Source of the DNA: Clarkia xantiana subsp. parviflora
Taxonomy: Eukaryota > Streptophyta > Magnoliopsida > Myrtales > Onagraceae
Assembly (NCBI GenBank): GCA_036873135.1
Contig: JAPTYO010000015.1
Span: 14,611,683-14,675,682, forward strand
DNA: 64,000 nucleotides
Direction: 5' to 3'
Both the position numbers and the translations under genes were made by a program. The stretch's first letter is position 1. Each line of letters starts with the position of its first letter. The notes below the pieces were generated by a model, which saw nothing but the letters and a program-made list of their open reading frames with translations, was not told the DNA's origin and ran no database searches. Below are positions 1 to 11,540 of the stretch, in pieces.

Positions 1-373
1 TCCCCGACATCCGTCGGGACTTGCCACCAGAGGATGAGGCCGAGAAACACGCCCACTATCAGCGTAGTGAGGGAGTGGCCTGAAAAGACGGAACGTGGGC
101 AAGTGGCCGAAATAAATGGAGCGTGGGCTAACTGCCCCTGACGGTTATCTCAACAGGTAACTGGGGTAACTCCTCCCCTATATAAAGGAAGGAGTTACCT
201 CAGGATTGACACATTCACATACTGATATACTCGCCTACATCGAGATACTCATTTAAGCATCGGAGAGGGATTTTGGGTCACCGCCCGGTCTATCCCTTTT
301 TGCAGGATTACTTGGAGCAAAGGAGTTCGGACTTCCGTCAAGAACGTGTCGGAGTTCCAACCGTGATCCAACA
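1..373 (+). mobile_element. 3' part of a Tat-type gypsy LTR (left edge of window)
   Basis: The last ~150 bp match, with scattered changes, the reverse complement of the LTR starting at 53,432: shared blocks include CTCATTTAAGCATCGGAGAG, the run through CACCGCCCGGTCTATCCC, and the terminus CCGTGATCCAACA. A TATA box (CTATATAAAGG, about 177-187) lies in plus orientation. No primer binding site follows position 373, so this is a 3' LTR or a solo LTR; its start lies outside the window. Confidence 0.85.
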
Positions 374-710
374 GCCACCACCAATTAGGGTGGTTTCCGG
401 TCCCAAGTGGTGGTGTCCGACCCTTTTCATGGTGGTCGGTGGCTTTGGGAGGTGGTGGCCGACGGCCTTGGACGGTGACTTGAGCAAACAATATGGACTA
501 AATTGTAAATATTAAATTTTAGAAATATTAATTTGAGGATTAAATTGAACAAAATAAAAGTATTTAACGGTCAAACTAACTGTTGACTAACGGAAGAACC
601 AAAAACACAAAAACTCTCAAACATATGGCACCAAAAACCTACAAAACTAAACATATGACACAAAAAACCTACATTGGTCAAACATGTGGCACTAAAAGTA
701 TCTTTAACCC
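374..710. mobile_element. Right half of a Mutator-type MITE, cut by the LTR
   Basis: The right end reads ...AAACATGTGGCACTAAAAGTATCTTTAACCC, which matches the right arm of the element at 50,426-51,013 (shared GTCAAACATGTGG and TAACGGTCAAACTAAC-like blocks). The left arm is missing and the LTR terminus at 373 sits where it should be, so the retrotransposon probably inserted into this MITE. The 374-480 stretch is GGTGG/CCACC-rich, like the cores of the other MITEs here. Confidence 0.55.
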
Positions 711-1410
711 TATATAACAATAAAGGTAGAATTGTGGATGGTAGGTACAAAAATATTAAAACTGAAAATATAGTAATAATAAGAGTGAAGGTGTGGTTGG
801 TGAGACTAGAGCCTTGGATGCTATAATTAATATATGTGCATTAAACCAACTAGACTACAAAGCTTTTTATGCAAATAATTTCTCTTATAATTTTTATATG
901 GGGTCTTTTACAATTTTTATATGGAGTTCTTACTGGTAATTGTTAATTTTTTACTTTGACTCGATCGAGTTAAGTGGTGTCATGTGAACCCGTAAAAATC
1001 AACACAGATCCGTCCCTGAACTCGCACGTTACGGTTCTGATACAATTCTGAGTAATTGATGTAAGAAACCGTTTGGTAGTCTTGTTCCGGAAGTACCCAA
1101 AACCTCTCCCTCCTATATACTAATATATGTTGACTTACCTTCGCTTTAATTAATATGCGGCCGCTGTTTTTTTCTACTCGACTTGAATTGCTGTGGCTGG
1201 GAAATATTGCAATTAAGTGCCATTTTGTTTTTGGCAAAAAAAAAAATTATTTTATTTTTGCAACCACTTGTAGTCGTACCAATCTATTAAAATTAAAACA
1301 AGAATATATATGTGGATAAATAGACTTTCCTCTAAATCTATATCATAACTTATTTTCTTGTAAAGTCAAAAGATAATGCCAAAAACAGAGTATCATATCA
1401 TTCATTCGTT
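711..1410. other. AT-rich intergenic DNA
   Basis: I see no gene, RNA or repeat boundary here. The short open frames lack any recognisable domain. It includes the 3' flank of the minus-strand DOG1-domain gene. Confidence 0.6.
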
Positions 1411-2088
1411 TCAAATTTCTGAGCTATCCCTCTGAAAACCGCTGCTACGCAGTTGCAGTTGGAATCTAACGGCGGCGGTCAAGAACTTCACTGCCTGCCG
1501 CGGCGTTAAAATCTCAATGACGGTGACAGCTGTCCTCGTCCTCAACAAGTCAGCGCTCGCCACCACCGCCTCCAACGCAGCCTTCACCGACTCCACTGCA
1601 CCTTCCTCCTCCGGCGACTCATTCGGATTCAGCCGCCGTCTAAACGCCCCGAAAAGCGGCGGAGCCGCCACGCTCTCGTGAATCCTCGCCACCTCATCAT
1701 TCAACGCCTTCTCCTCCTTCCTCGTCCTCACCATCAGCGTCTCCATCTCACGGCTCTGCTCATCGGTCAGATCATCGCCGGTGGATGTCGCCACCAGTCG
1801 GACGGCGAAGCCCGGCTTGAAGCCTCCGAGCCAGAGTACGGCCCGCTCCAACCGGGTCAGCCACGGCGCAGAGAGGAGGAGGAGAGCGTTGCCTTGGCCG
1901 ACGAGCCTCGACTTCTCGTTGTAGTAGTCGTGGTAGTGGGAGAGGACACGTCCAATGAGGTCGCTGATGTGGTCGGCGTCGGCGTCCGCGGCGGAGAGGA
2001 GCTCGTCGAGGTGACACTGGTGGCGGAGGATCCAATCCTCATGGAAGGATTGGAAGAACCATACTATGTCTGTATTCGTTGGGTTCAT
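1411..2088 (-). CDS. DOG1-domain protein (copy 1)
   Basis: An intact single-exon gene of 225 codons, ATG at 2088-2086. The whole protein is one DOG1 (TGA transcription-factor-like) domain without a bZIP. It opens with an aromatic W-FFQSFHEDW segment, followed by HLDELLSAAD, the HYHDYYNEKSR helix, the PWLTRLERAVLWLGGFKP core, an acidic helix around residues 110-140 (EEKALNDEVARIHE) and the C-terminal TPRQAVKFLTAAVRFQLQLR helix. Standalone DOG1 proteins of this length act in seed dormancy and ABA or salt responses (DOG1, DOG1-like, RAS1); which member this is cannot be told here. It is a clear paralogue of the plus-strand gene at 42,735. Its coding GC is far higher than the flanks. No lesions are seen. 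Confidence 0.9.
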   Translation of the reverse strand: MNPTNTDIVWFFQSFHEDWILRHQCHLDELLSAADADADHISDLIGRVLSHYHDYYNEKSRLVGQGNALLLLSAPWLTRLERAVLWLGGFKPGFAVRLVATSTGDDLTDEQSREMETLMVRTRKEEKALNDEVARIHESVAAPPLFGAFRRRLNPNESPEEEGAVESVKAALEAVVASADLLRTRTAVTVIEILTPRQAVKFLTAAVRFQLQLRSSGFQRDSSEI

Positions 2089-2124
2089 AGTTAATACCTA
2101 CGTAAAGTAAGAGAGAGGATTACC

Positions 2125-2133
2125 ATTTATATA
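2125..2133 (-). promoter_or_regulatory. Candidate TATA box of DOG1-domain copy 1
   Basis: On the minus strand this reads TATATAAAT, about 37 bp upstream of the ATG. If it is used, the 5' leader would be very short; a more distal start site is possible. Confidence 0.4.
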
Positions 2134-3704
2134 GATGGGAGGTGGCGATATGTATATATTTATTTACGATAATATAATAAGTATGAACACAAAAATAAAT
2201 ATCGTACCCTATATTAAATAACGATATATTAATTAATTACCTATACTGCCATGGTGGGTTTAAGGTTGAAGCTTGAGAAAAGGTCATCGTTATCATTTCA
2301 ATGTTGGAAACGCTTGTTTGATTTTGTGTCCAGAAATGTGTTGGTATAATAAACTATAATATAATAAATGAATACATGTTATTATAATAGATGATAGATG
2401 GATATAATGGATGAAGTATTGTACTAAATACATTGATCCTAGATAATGGCAACTTAGCTTTGTTTCATCATAGCGTAGAACACCACAAGAAGAATCTAAA
2501 TGCACCGTTTGGATTCCCTTCCATAAAAAAAATTATAGAGTCCGTGATACGTGATACGGGTGAAACCGAGTAATTCTGCAATTTTGAGAATTCTGTAATT
2601 TTTAGTTTTAGACTTTCAATTGACGGATTTTGGCATGTGAATAGTATTTTTCAAGCGGAAACGGCGTTGTGATCAATACCTCATGGCTATGCCATTTTCT
2701 GCACTGCTTTTCGGCCAAATTCTATCGTTTCGAGGCTCAAAATCGCATTTTAATATTATTTCGGATTTTTTTTTGTAATTTTCAGTTTATTTGGACTTTA
2801 CGTTATTTTCGGTTATTTCCTAGGGTTTTCGTTATTTATGACAATAGTAGCCGTCGTTGAATTCACTTTGATAATATATGAGAAATCGAGGATCTCAATC
2901 CTGCGTCTGAATTTCGGTATTCGATTTGAATCAACGATTTCTACGCATCTATTCCCCATCACACTACATCAGTTTGTTTCAATAGGTTATATAATGCTTC
3001 GGTCCATTATGAAAATGTCTTATAGAGTCTATAAATAGGTTTGTATGTTAAGTAATTAAAACATTTAAGAATTAATTCACTCACTCTCGATTCGGTTTCA
3101 TCTAATTATGCGTATCTATATTATGTCGGTTCTGTAATAAGTTTTTAAGTAAAGTCTCAGAATTTTGCTACTCGTTATACCTTCTGTTATGAAAATGATT
3201 TGCTAGTAATCTGTTAGCAAAACTCGTTAACGAGTGGGGGTAAATATCATCTTTTAGAAATTGACTATATGTATGTGACTCAAAATCAGACACATTTGAT
3301 GTCCTTTTCGCATATCGTATTACTCTTATTGGATAAATATATGTCTCATATCGGATAACTCATGTCGATTATATGTATCATATAGAATGGCTCGTGTTTG
3401 AATCAATGTCCCCTACTGAATAATACATATTGATTTGTGAAATATATGTATATAAGTGACAGATTTCTCATATACTCTAACCATAATGACATGTTTGATT
3501 GCATATATTATGATATACTAATACATTGATTTAGATAGAACTTTTTTGTTTTGATTTGGTATTCGCATTAATTAATATATGTGTATTAGATAATACTCAT
3601 TTCTATAGTAAATCATGTATTAGCTAAATCTCTTAAAAAATAAAGCAGTAGCTGATACATAGTGGCTAATGACCAAAATACCCATATATTACCTAATAGA
3701 TAAT
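2134..3704. other. AT-rich intergenic DNA
   Basis: No gene or element boundary is recognised. The 2.67-3.04 kb stretch holds two short overlapping open frames without known motifs, which I do not call. Confidence 0.55.
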
Positions 3705-4310
3705 GACTACGGCGACTTCGTGCTGGACCCAGGTGACTTCGGGCCGGACTCTGGAGACCTCGGGTCGGAACCCAGTGACCTCAGTCCCGGCTCCGGCAAC
3801 TTCGAGTGGCACCTGGTGACCTCGGGCCGAACTCCGGTGACCTAGGAATGGACCCCAGTAACCTCTGGCCCGACTCGATGATATCGTGCTCGGCTCCAGT
3901 GACTTCGGGCTGGCCTCCGTGACATCGGGCTCGGCTCCGGCGACCTCGGGCCGGACTCCGATGACCTCGGTTCCGGCTCCGGCGACATCGTGCTGGACGC
4001 CCGACGACTTCGGACCGGACTCCTTTGACCTCGATGACCTCGACCCCGGCTCCGGCGACTTTGTGCTGGCTTCCAGTGACCTCAGGCTGACCCTATCGAC
4101 TTCGAGCCCGATTCCAGTGACCTCAGGCCTAACTCCGGCGTCGTCGGGTCCGACTCTGGCAACGTCGGGCCTGAGTTTGGTGAGCTTGGGCTTGACTCCG
4201 GCGGTCCCGGGTCCTACTCCGGCAATATCTAGCCCGACCGGTGACCTCGGGCCTGACTCCGGCGGCCACGAATTCGACTCTGCCAACATCGAGCCTGACT
4301 CCGGCTGCCT
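3705..4310. repeat. GC-rich minisatellite, ~21 bp degenerate units
   Basis: Head-to-tail degenerate copies of a unit like TGACCTCGGGCCGGACTCCGA. The period is a multiple of three, so open frames of 150 and 198 codons run through it on opposite strands, giving 7-residue repeats such as VTSGLTP. The abrupt GC rise against AT-rich flanks and the repetitive translation argue against a real gene. Confidence 0.8.
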
Positions 4311-4712
4311 CAGGCATGTGGTATTTTTAAATAATTAAAGTTACTTTTTCTATATGTTAAAAAATTATATGTATATATATAATCTCATTAAAAAATACAT
4401 CTAGGATATTTTAGTGTTTTAATTACTATATTAAAATATTATAATACAAAGTACATCCAAATACTGTATTAAAATATTCTAATGCATAATTTGTCTATTA
4501 TTGTATTAGTTAAATATCGACTGGAATATCTTAATCGTCGCTTAACTAATATTTGTATCAGTTAATATATGCAATCGAATACACCGTAAATCCCGAATCC
4601 CAATAAAATGATATTGAATGTTATTTGTTTTTAGTAGATTTGTTGGGCGGTCAATTGTTAATATTCTAGTAGCGAAATGGCTTGGTATTAATTTGGATCT
4701 AAGTTTGTTAGA
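4311..4712. other. AT-rich spacer
   Basis: Nothing recognised between the minisatellite and the next MITE. Confidence 0.6.
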
Positions 4713-4721
4713 TTGAAGATA

Positions 4722-5235
4722 GGGTTAATAACTAAAAAAAACTTATCTAATGTTTATCCTATGTTAAAAGTAGGTGTTTGAAGTTTCAAATGTTAAACTG
4801 TAGTGTCTAAGGTTTCAATTTTGTTAAAATGTGGTGTCTCGGTGTGATTACTTTAGAGAAGTCAATTCCGACGAAGCCGACTGTCAAATTCGAGCTCCCA
4901 TACACACTCCCTTCTCAAATCTTGCCGGGATCGTCACCTAAGAAACTTGCCACATCCGCGCAAGTAAATATCGCTCCGTTGTCGTTGGAAATCGTTCAAC
5001 ACCACTTTGCTAGAAACCTTTTATTTTGGATGTTCAACTTTGGGTGAATTTGACGATTTTGTAAAAAGTAAGGAGTGATGGATTATGAGTGGGTGAATGG
5101 GTTGATGAAAAGACGCGTAGAGACACCAAATTTCAACAATAATAAAACCTGGGACAAACCATTTTAACATTTCAAACTTCAGACAACTACTTTTAACATA
5201 GGGTAAACGTTGGACAGATTTTTAGTTATTAACCG
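4722..5235. mobile_element. Mutator-type MITE, long TIRs, 9 bp TSD
   Basis: Imperfect inverted repeats of roughly 120 bp start with GGGTTAATAACTAAAAA on the left and, reversed, CGGTTAATAACTAAAAA on the right. It is flanked by the 9 bp direct repeat TTGAAGATA (4713-4721 and 5236-5244), the length typical of Mutator-like transposition. No transposase. A second member of the family lies at 51,299-51,831. Confidence 0.88.
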
Positions 5236-5454
5236 TTGAAGATAACTAATTTACAAATTTCATCGACTAGACAAAGAGCAGATCCGAGCCTGAAAGAATA
5301 TGAAATTATATATATCTATAAGTTATATGAATTTTTATTCATTATTGTGCTCTTACATTACATTATTCATAATGATGGTACCTAACTTTTATTGCCAACG
5401 GGTTCATATAATATGACTATAAATTTATGATGGCGTTTTGACTATTAAAGAAAA

Positions 5455-6368
5455 GGGTTAAGAACCTATGAAAGGTCTGAACTATCACTCATGTTAACGG
5501 GAGAGGTCTGATATTTAAAAAGTTAATAACAGCGGTCTGAAATTTCAATTTTGTTGATTTGAGGTTTTCCGTCCATTTTTAGGGTTAAATTTAACAGAAT
5601 TGTGTGAAATGACATTTTTGCCCCTTTAATATTTTGTTTTATTTAATATCTTATTTAAGGAAATGTGAAATGACAATTTTACCCCTAAAGTCAAATTAAA
5701 ACCACCCAACTCCGGCCACCACCACCCGACTCCGGCCACCACCACCCGACTCCGGCGACCACCACCTCGACTCCGACGACCACCACCTCGGCTCCGGCGA
5801 CCCGACTCCGGCCACCACATCGGCAAAAAAGCTCCGATCGAGGCCAAAAAGCTCCGATCGGGGCCAAAAAAGCTCCGATCGGAGCCAAAAAAGCTCCGAT
5901 CGGAGCTTTGTGGCTCTGGTCGGAGCTCTGTGGCTCTGGTCGGAGCCACAGAGCTCCGATCGGAGCTTTTTGGCTCCGATCGGAGCTTTTTTGGCCCCGA
6001 TCGGAGTCCAATCGGGGCCTTAGTGGTGGTCGCCGGAGTACGGTGGTGGTCGCCGGAGTACGGTGGTGGTCGCCGGAGTACGATTGGTGGTCGCCGGAGT
6101 ACCGTGGTGGCTTCAAGGGCATTTTGGTCTTTTCACTCCATGCATGTGAGGGGCACACTTGATAGAATGGCATTTTTGGAATTTTATTTAATTTCCGGTC
6201 ACATGCCAAGCATGTGACCAACTTCCGTTAGTTTTAACGGAAAAAACTAACGGAGACCGCTGTTATCAACAAAATAGAAATTTCAGACCTCTGTTATTAA
6301 CTTTTTAAATTTCAGACCTCTCCCGTTAACATGGGTGATAGTTCAGACCTTTCATACGTTCTTAACCC
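5455..6368. mobile_element. Mutator-type MITE with palindromic GC-rich core
   Basis: Terminal inverted repeats of over 100 bp (GGGTTAAGAAC[C/G]TATGAAAGG...) are flanked by the 9 bp duplication TAAAGAAAA (5446-5454 and 6369-6377). The core (5,700-6,110) holds tandem CCACCACC-GACTCCGG units on the left, their mirror image GTGGTCGCCGGAGTACG on the right, and between them repeated 14 bp palindromes GCTCCGATCGGAGC. Non-coding; open frames in the core are by-products of the repeats. Confidence 0.9.
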
Positions 6369-6447
6369 TAAAGAAAACGAATTTACTATTGCGTCATGTT
6401 TTCTACAACTTCTTCTTAATAGAAACTAAAAAGAATATTAAACTTAC

Positions 6448-6915
6448 GCATATTTGGTTCGTGGAATAGGAAATATCAAATCTTAACCCAATCCGTAAGA
6501 ATGACTTTCAAATCCCGCGGGAATTGGAAATTGATATAAAAACACAATTCTAGTAATATATATATAAACACAATTTTAACTTTGTTGTTTGCTTGCCCCC
6601 GAATGTACGCCCACTGCCCGCCGTTCGCCGCTCGTTGCCGCCAGCCGTTCGCCGCTCGTTGCCGCTCGTTGCCGCCAGCCCTTCGCCGCTCATTGCCGCC
6701 ATTTACTACTCGCTTGATATCATAAGGGTATATTTGTTAATTTGAGCTTATTCTATTCATTTACATATACCATTCTATTAATCAAACGTTGAATTTGAAA
6801 TCCTCCTTTCATATTTGTCAATCGAACAACATTATATTAATATTACATATTTTTTATTCTCTATTCTCTATTCCTATTCTCTATTCATTATTTCTATTTT
6901 ATGAACCAAACATGG
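6448..6915. mobile_element. Harbinger/Tourist-like MITE
   Basis: The termini are inverted: left GCATATTTGGTTCGTGGAATAGGAAAT, right (reverse complement) CCATGTTTGGTTCATAAAATAGAAAT. The TTTGGTTC terminal signature is typical of Tourist elements. No clean 3 bp TWA duplication is visible. It contains a short run of CGTTGCCGC/TTCGCCGCT repeats at 6,615-6,705. Confidence 0.5.
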
Positions 6916-9190
6916 TCAAACTAAACTAATTTTTATTATTATTTTGTTATTGATTATTTGACTTTGAATTACTTGGGTTTCAAATTATTAAATAATAAAA
7001 ATATGTCTATCCTATTACATTATAATAGTGAATTTTTATTTTTGAGAAATTCATAGAGTAAAATAAATTTCTTTGTTAAACTCGAGTCTAGAAAAATAAA
7101 ATAAGACCTAAAAAGTAAGAATTATAAGTGAGGAATCACTCTCTAAATGATAAATGGTAGTTAAAAATATATTTTTAAAAGAATCTTTATGTGATTTGAA
7201 ACCCTAATTTATTATTTAAGGAGTGACATATATGATTTGTTATAAGATATGCGAGGGCATTTTACATTATTTAATTAATAATAAAATAAATAAACGATTT
7301 TCTATTCCGACGAATTAGAGAGAGGGAAAAGATAGAGCCACCTACTCATTCACCCCTATATGGAAAAGGGATGTGGGCTAAAGTCCAAATTCCTAACCGA
7401 CCATGCACGCAAACAAAACCCATCATTTAAGGTTTGTTCAATATTTATCTTCCAAGCAAAGAAAGGAAGAACAAAACCTAACAAAATTAATAAACTGTCT
7501 TCTTCAAAGACGCGTTCAGTGTTGACTTATAAATAATAAACATTGATTGATCCAACCCCAACAAAAGAAAGCATCTCTACTCTACTCATGTTACAATCTA
7601 AAATAAAGCTAGCAAGTAAAGAATACATACATTAACACTATATATATATATATATATACATTGCCGATATATAATAATGTTCACATTTTTTATTAGATTA
7701 TTTCCTTTGCATTACGAATTTGTCCAACCACCCTTCACTTTATGTAATTAGTAAAAACTTTATGGACTCAAAGTTTACGAAATAAAGTTATTTTGCCTAA
7801 AAGAAACAAGATTAGTTTGATGGAATCATCTAAGCTTAATTTGTTTGATGACTATACTTCAAATAAAAGAAAATAAGAAAAAATTGAACTTTAAATAATC
7901 GCGTTCTTGGCCAAAAAATAAAATAAATTGCGCAATATGATTAGCATTTACATTTACTGGTGTAATTACTAAAATACTATATATCCATCATTACTATAAT
8001 AAAATTAGGAAGTCTTTCTCTAGAAATACTTTGACATATGACTCGATATTTTTCAATTATATATATATATATATATAATATGGGAAAAGATAAAAGTTCC
8101 GACAATTTCACATTTCGAAGTTCCGAATGTGAAGGTCTAGGAAAAGGCCATTAAAGTTTGCAGAAATTACACTCTCTGCCCCTCTTTCACAAGTCGGAAC
8201 ATGTAGGAAGTAGGAACATGATGTCGGAACTGCTATCACATCTCATATAATATTAACACGCTAACTATTACATGTTATGATGTCGGAATAGCGAGACATT
8301 CCGACTAAGGAAGATGCGCAGATAATGTAATTATTAGCAACTAGTAGGAAAATTTGCGTTGTCACGTATTTGGAGGTTCTCATAATTAATAGCATTCTCA
8401 GAATGTGTATAATAACAGTGACCACTAGTAGAAGAAAGGCTACCTATGAAGGTATATATATATATATATATATATATTTGGTGAGTGGAGTGTATATTAA
8501 TTTAAATGCATAATAAACCTCGAAAGAGCATATGAAGTTGGTAGTTTTTACTAAAATATTATCGATTTCTGGTGGGTTTTTTCTCTTCCACGAAACTAAG
8601 ACTCCATTAAAAGGCAGTATTCTTAATTGATATGTTTACTCAATATTTAAAATAATAAATATACATTCACCTTGAGTTATTTCGTAAAATATAATAAACT
8701 AGTTAGTATCTATAAATAGTATTCAATTCGCCAAGTGCGAAGAACTCTAATAATAAATAATATTGATTTGTCATATGGACGTGGGCGTAGTTTTGTCTGG
8801 CAAGGCTAACGTGGCAGTTCTTGTTGTCGTTTAGTGCACTCACTCACTCACTCCACCATTGGAATTAAACCCCACTTTTGTGATTTGCTTACCTGTGAAG
8901 TAACCCTCCATCGACACGTCGCCCTTGCTAACTGCCAAGTGGATAACGTTGATTTGGATAAATAATACTAATAGTGATAAACAAACCAGTTGGATAATGC
9001 TGATGGTGTATGTGGTGTACTAGTGTTGGACCTGCAACAATTTATTAGCCCGCCGAATGTTTAGCTTCGGTATTAAGTAAGAGTAAGACGATTGATATGG
9101 GACTAATGGCCTATGTCTAAGTCAGGCACCAGGCCCACCAAAGTAAGGCCCAGGAGGGTTCGCCCCTATCAATCAATATATTAATTAAGA
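6916..9190. other. AT-rich intergenic DNA
   Basis: No gene is recognised. Short (TA)n tracts lie near 7,640, 8,060 and 8,455. Around 8,090-8,300 several TTCCGAC/GTCGGAA words recur on both strands, perhaps a decayed inverted-repeat element, but I cannot fix its ends. Confidence 0.5.
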
Positions 9191-9198
9191 TTTCAAAC

Positions 9199-9944
9199 TA
9201 GGGCTGGCGATGGTGAGGGTATGGTGCGAATAGCACTAATACCATAACCATACCATATTTTTTTCGTGCATACCATAACCATAACCACTGCGGTTATGAT
9301 TATTCATACCATAACCATAACCATAACCATGGTTTTTAACCACGATTAAACCGTTTAACCACAATCATTCAAACTAGTACAACATCATACCCAAATTTGA
9401 CAAAAAAAAAATTAGCCAATATTTGTGTTTGGTTTTGCATGTAGACCTATTTTGGTCAAAAACTCAAAGGTAAACATACGTTCATTGTTTCATACACAAA
9501 ATCCAAATTAAACATAACTTCATTGTTTCACTTAATTAAAAAAACACATATTCAATTGTCTATCACTTGCGATCATCGATCCTCATTCGTCATCACTTCC
9601 AATCGTGATTACCTAATAATAAGAAATACAGACAAAAAAATGGTGGGTGAGAAAGGAAACATAATAAGAATTATAATATTTGACTAATAATTAAAGTATA
9701 ATCATAATGTATATATATAACAATATAAGTATTAGTAATATATATATATATTAATGTTATATATATAGAGGTGATGGTTATAACCGCGGTTATGGACTGA
9801 ATACCATAACCACAACCATAACCATTGCGGTTACAAGATTCATCACCATAACCGCCCCTCACCATAATGGTGCGGTTAACCATTGCGGTAAATGGTGCGA
9901 ATAACCATGGTTATTTGAATTTCACCGCACCATTGCCGGCCCTA
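9199..9944. mobile_element. hAT-type MITE, 8 bp TSD TTTCAAAC
   Basis: Ends read TAGGGCTGGCGATGGTG on the left and CACCATTGCCGGCCCTA on the right, flanked by the 8 bp direct repeat TTTCAAAC (9191-9198 and 9945-9952), as expected of hAT transposition. Both subterminal regions are made of ATAACC/GGTTAT repeats facing each other. AT-rich centre, no transposase. Confidence 0.88.
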
Positions 9945-9952
9945 TTTCAAAC

Positions 9953-11540
9953 CCATTATATTCCATCGTATAAATAAATATCAATAGATTTAAAATTGAG
10001 TTATTCATATAGTTAACAAATTCAATATAAACACTATATAAAGCAAACTTTCTATAACAAAATATATGCTTATATCTTCGAAGGTGGATGAAGGTGACAA
10101 CGTAGTAGAACAACATTTTAGGTTTGAAATGGGTTGTGAGAAAATATAAATATTATCCAAAAACTATTGCTTACAGAATTGTGTATCAATCTTGGTATGA
10201 TTGATTGAAAAAGAGTGGTGTTGGTAGTGTTCAGAGAATATAATTTTGTCTAATTTATATAGTGATTAGTGAGTGTTACCATATTTATATACCGATAAAC
10301 TGTTTTGTTTATTGAATTGTTAGTATATTATCATAATTTAATATACGGTGAATTTATTGTATTGTGTTCTATAGCATGTAACATTTTATTTTAGGGTTAA
10401 CAACCTATTCAAAGTCGCAAGTTTCCACCATGTTACTTTTAGGTATTTCATGTTTAAATTGTTATTAATAGGTGTCTCGAGTTTAGTTTTTTTTAACAAA
10501 AATGCAACGAAAACTTAACATGTGAAACCTATTAGTAATAATTTTAACTTAAGATAATTAAAAGATATATAATGCAAATTTGGGAGTTTTTTTTTAAAAA
10601 AAAAAACTTGGGACTTTGATTAGTTTCTTATTCATTTAAATTAATGCATTTTTTGTTTACGTAAGCATTATGAAAAAAAATTATGTTTATATTTTGTGAT
10701 AAATATAAATATATTTGTTTAATTAAATATTTATCAGGTCACTTCATTTAAAAATACTTTTATATTTAATATTATATTAGTATTGTTGAGTTGATACCTA
10801 AATCGTAAGATACTGTTGTGATCAATTTTGTGTTTTATTAAACATATTTTTTTTAGATTCATTTATTAAATAAAATAGACAACCAATTTATGAACATGTA
10901 TTATTCTTATATTAATTTGTTAGATTGAGTTTTCGGGTCTATGTTTTTTTTTATTCATACTAAATGAACTTATATTACACTTTTTAGTTATTTTATTAAA
11001 CTTTTCTATTTTTATTGAATATCGTATGCACGTAGTTTTTATACTGGTTTATCATTTGTAGTGTTCACGGTGATACGTTAAGTCAATATTCTTCATAAAT
11101 GTAATTTCTGGCGGATCCTCCAACTTCACCATTATATTGAATTCTCGTCGACGATTCTGTATGATTTTTTTGTCAACTTATTTATCATTAAATCCTTGAA
11201 TGGTTTCTCTCCTAGGCGAGATGATTCTCCATAGATATCAATGTACTACAACAGTTATATGATGCTTAATGACTTTTCTCCAATTTTTGTATTGCTTTTT
11301 ATAACAATTCTACTACATTGTACTTATCTCTATATATATATAAAAAAAATATCTATCATCATATAAGCACGCATGTTCCCGTATTACAACCATTTGATTT
11401 TTTTTTTTTTTTAAAAAATGATCATTCAGTATTAACAATGGTAAGACTGAATATATATTTGGAAGATATATTTTACTCAAAATATTTGAATTATTTACTA
11501 GTTGGTGATTGTATATGCAATTGTAACATATTGATTGGTA
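9953..11540. other. AT-rich intergenic DNA
   Basis: No gene is recognised. At about 10,393 a GGGTTAACAACC... stretch resembles the left arm of the Mutator-type MITEs, but no matching right arm was found. A 20 bp T/A homopolymer stretch lies at 11,398-11,417. Confidence 0.5.

Noticed and set aside
980..1237. 85-codon minus-strand open frame
   Set aside because: No recognisable motif, no support from context, and the length is expected by chance.
3693..4338. Long open frames of 150 and 198 codons on opposite strands
   Set aside because: Both are made of the same 21 bp repeat; composition and symmetry explain them without a gene.
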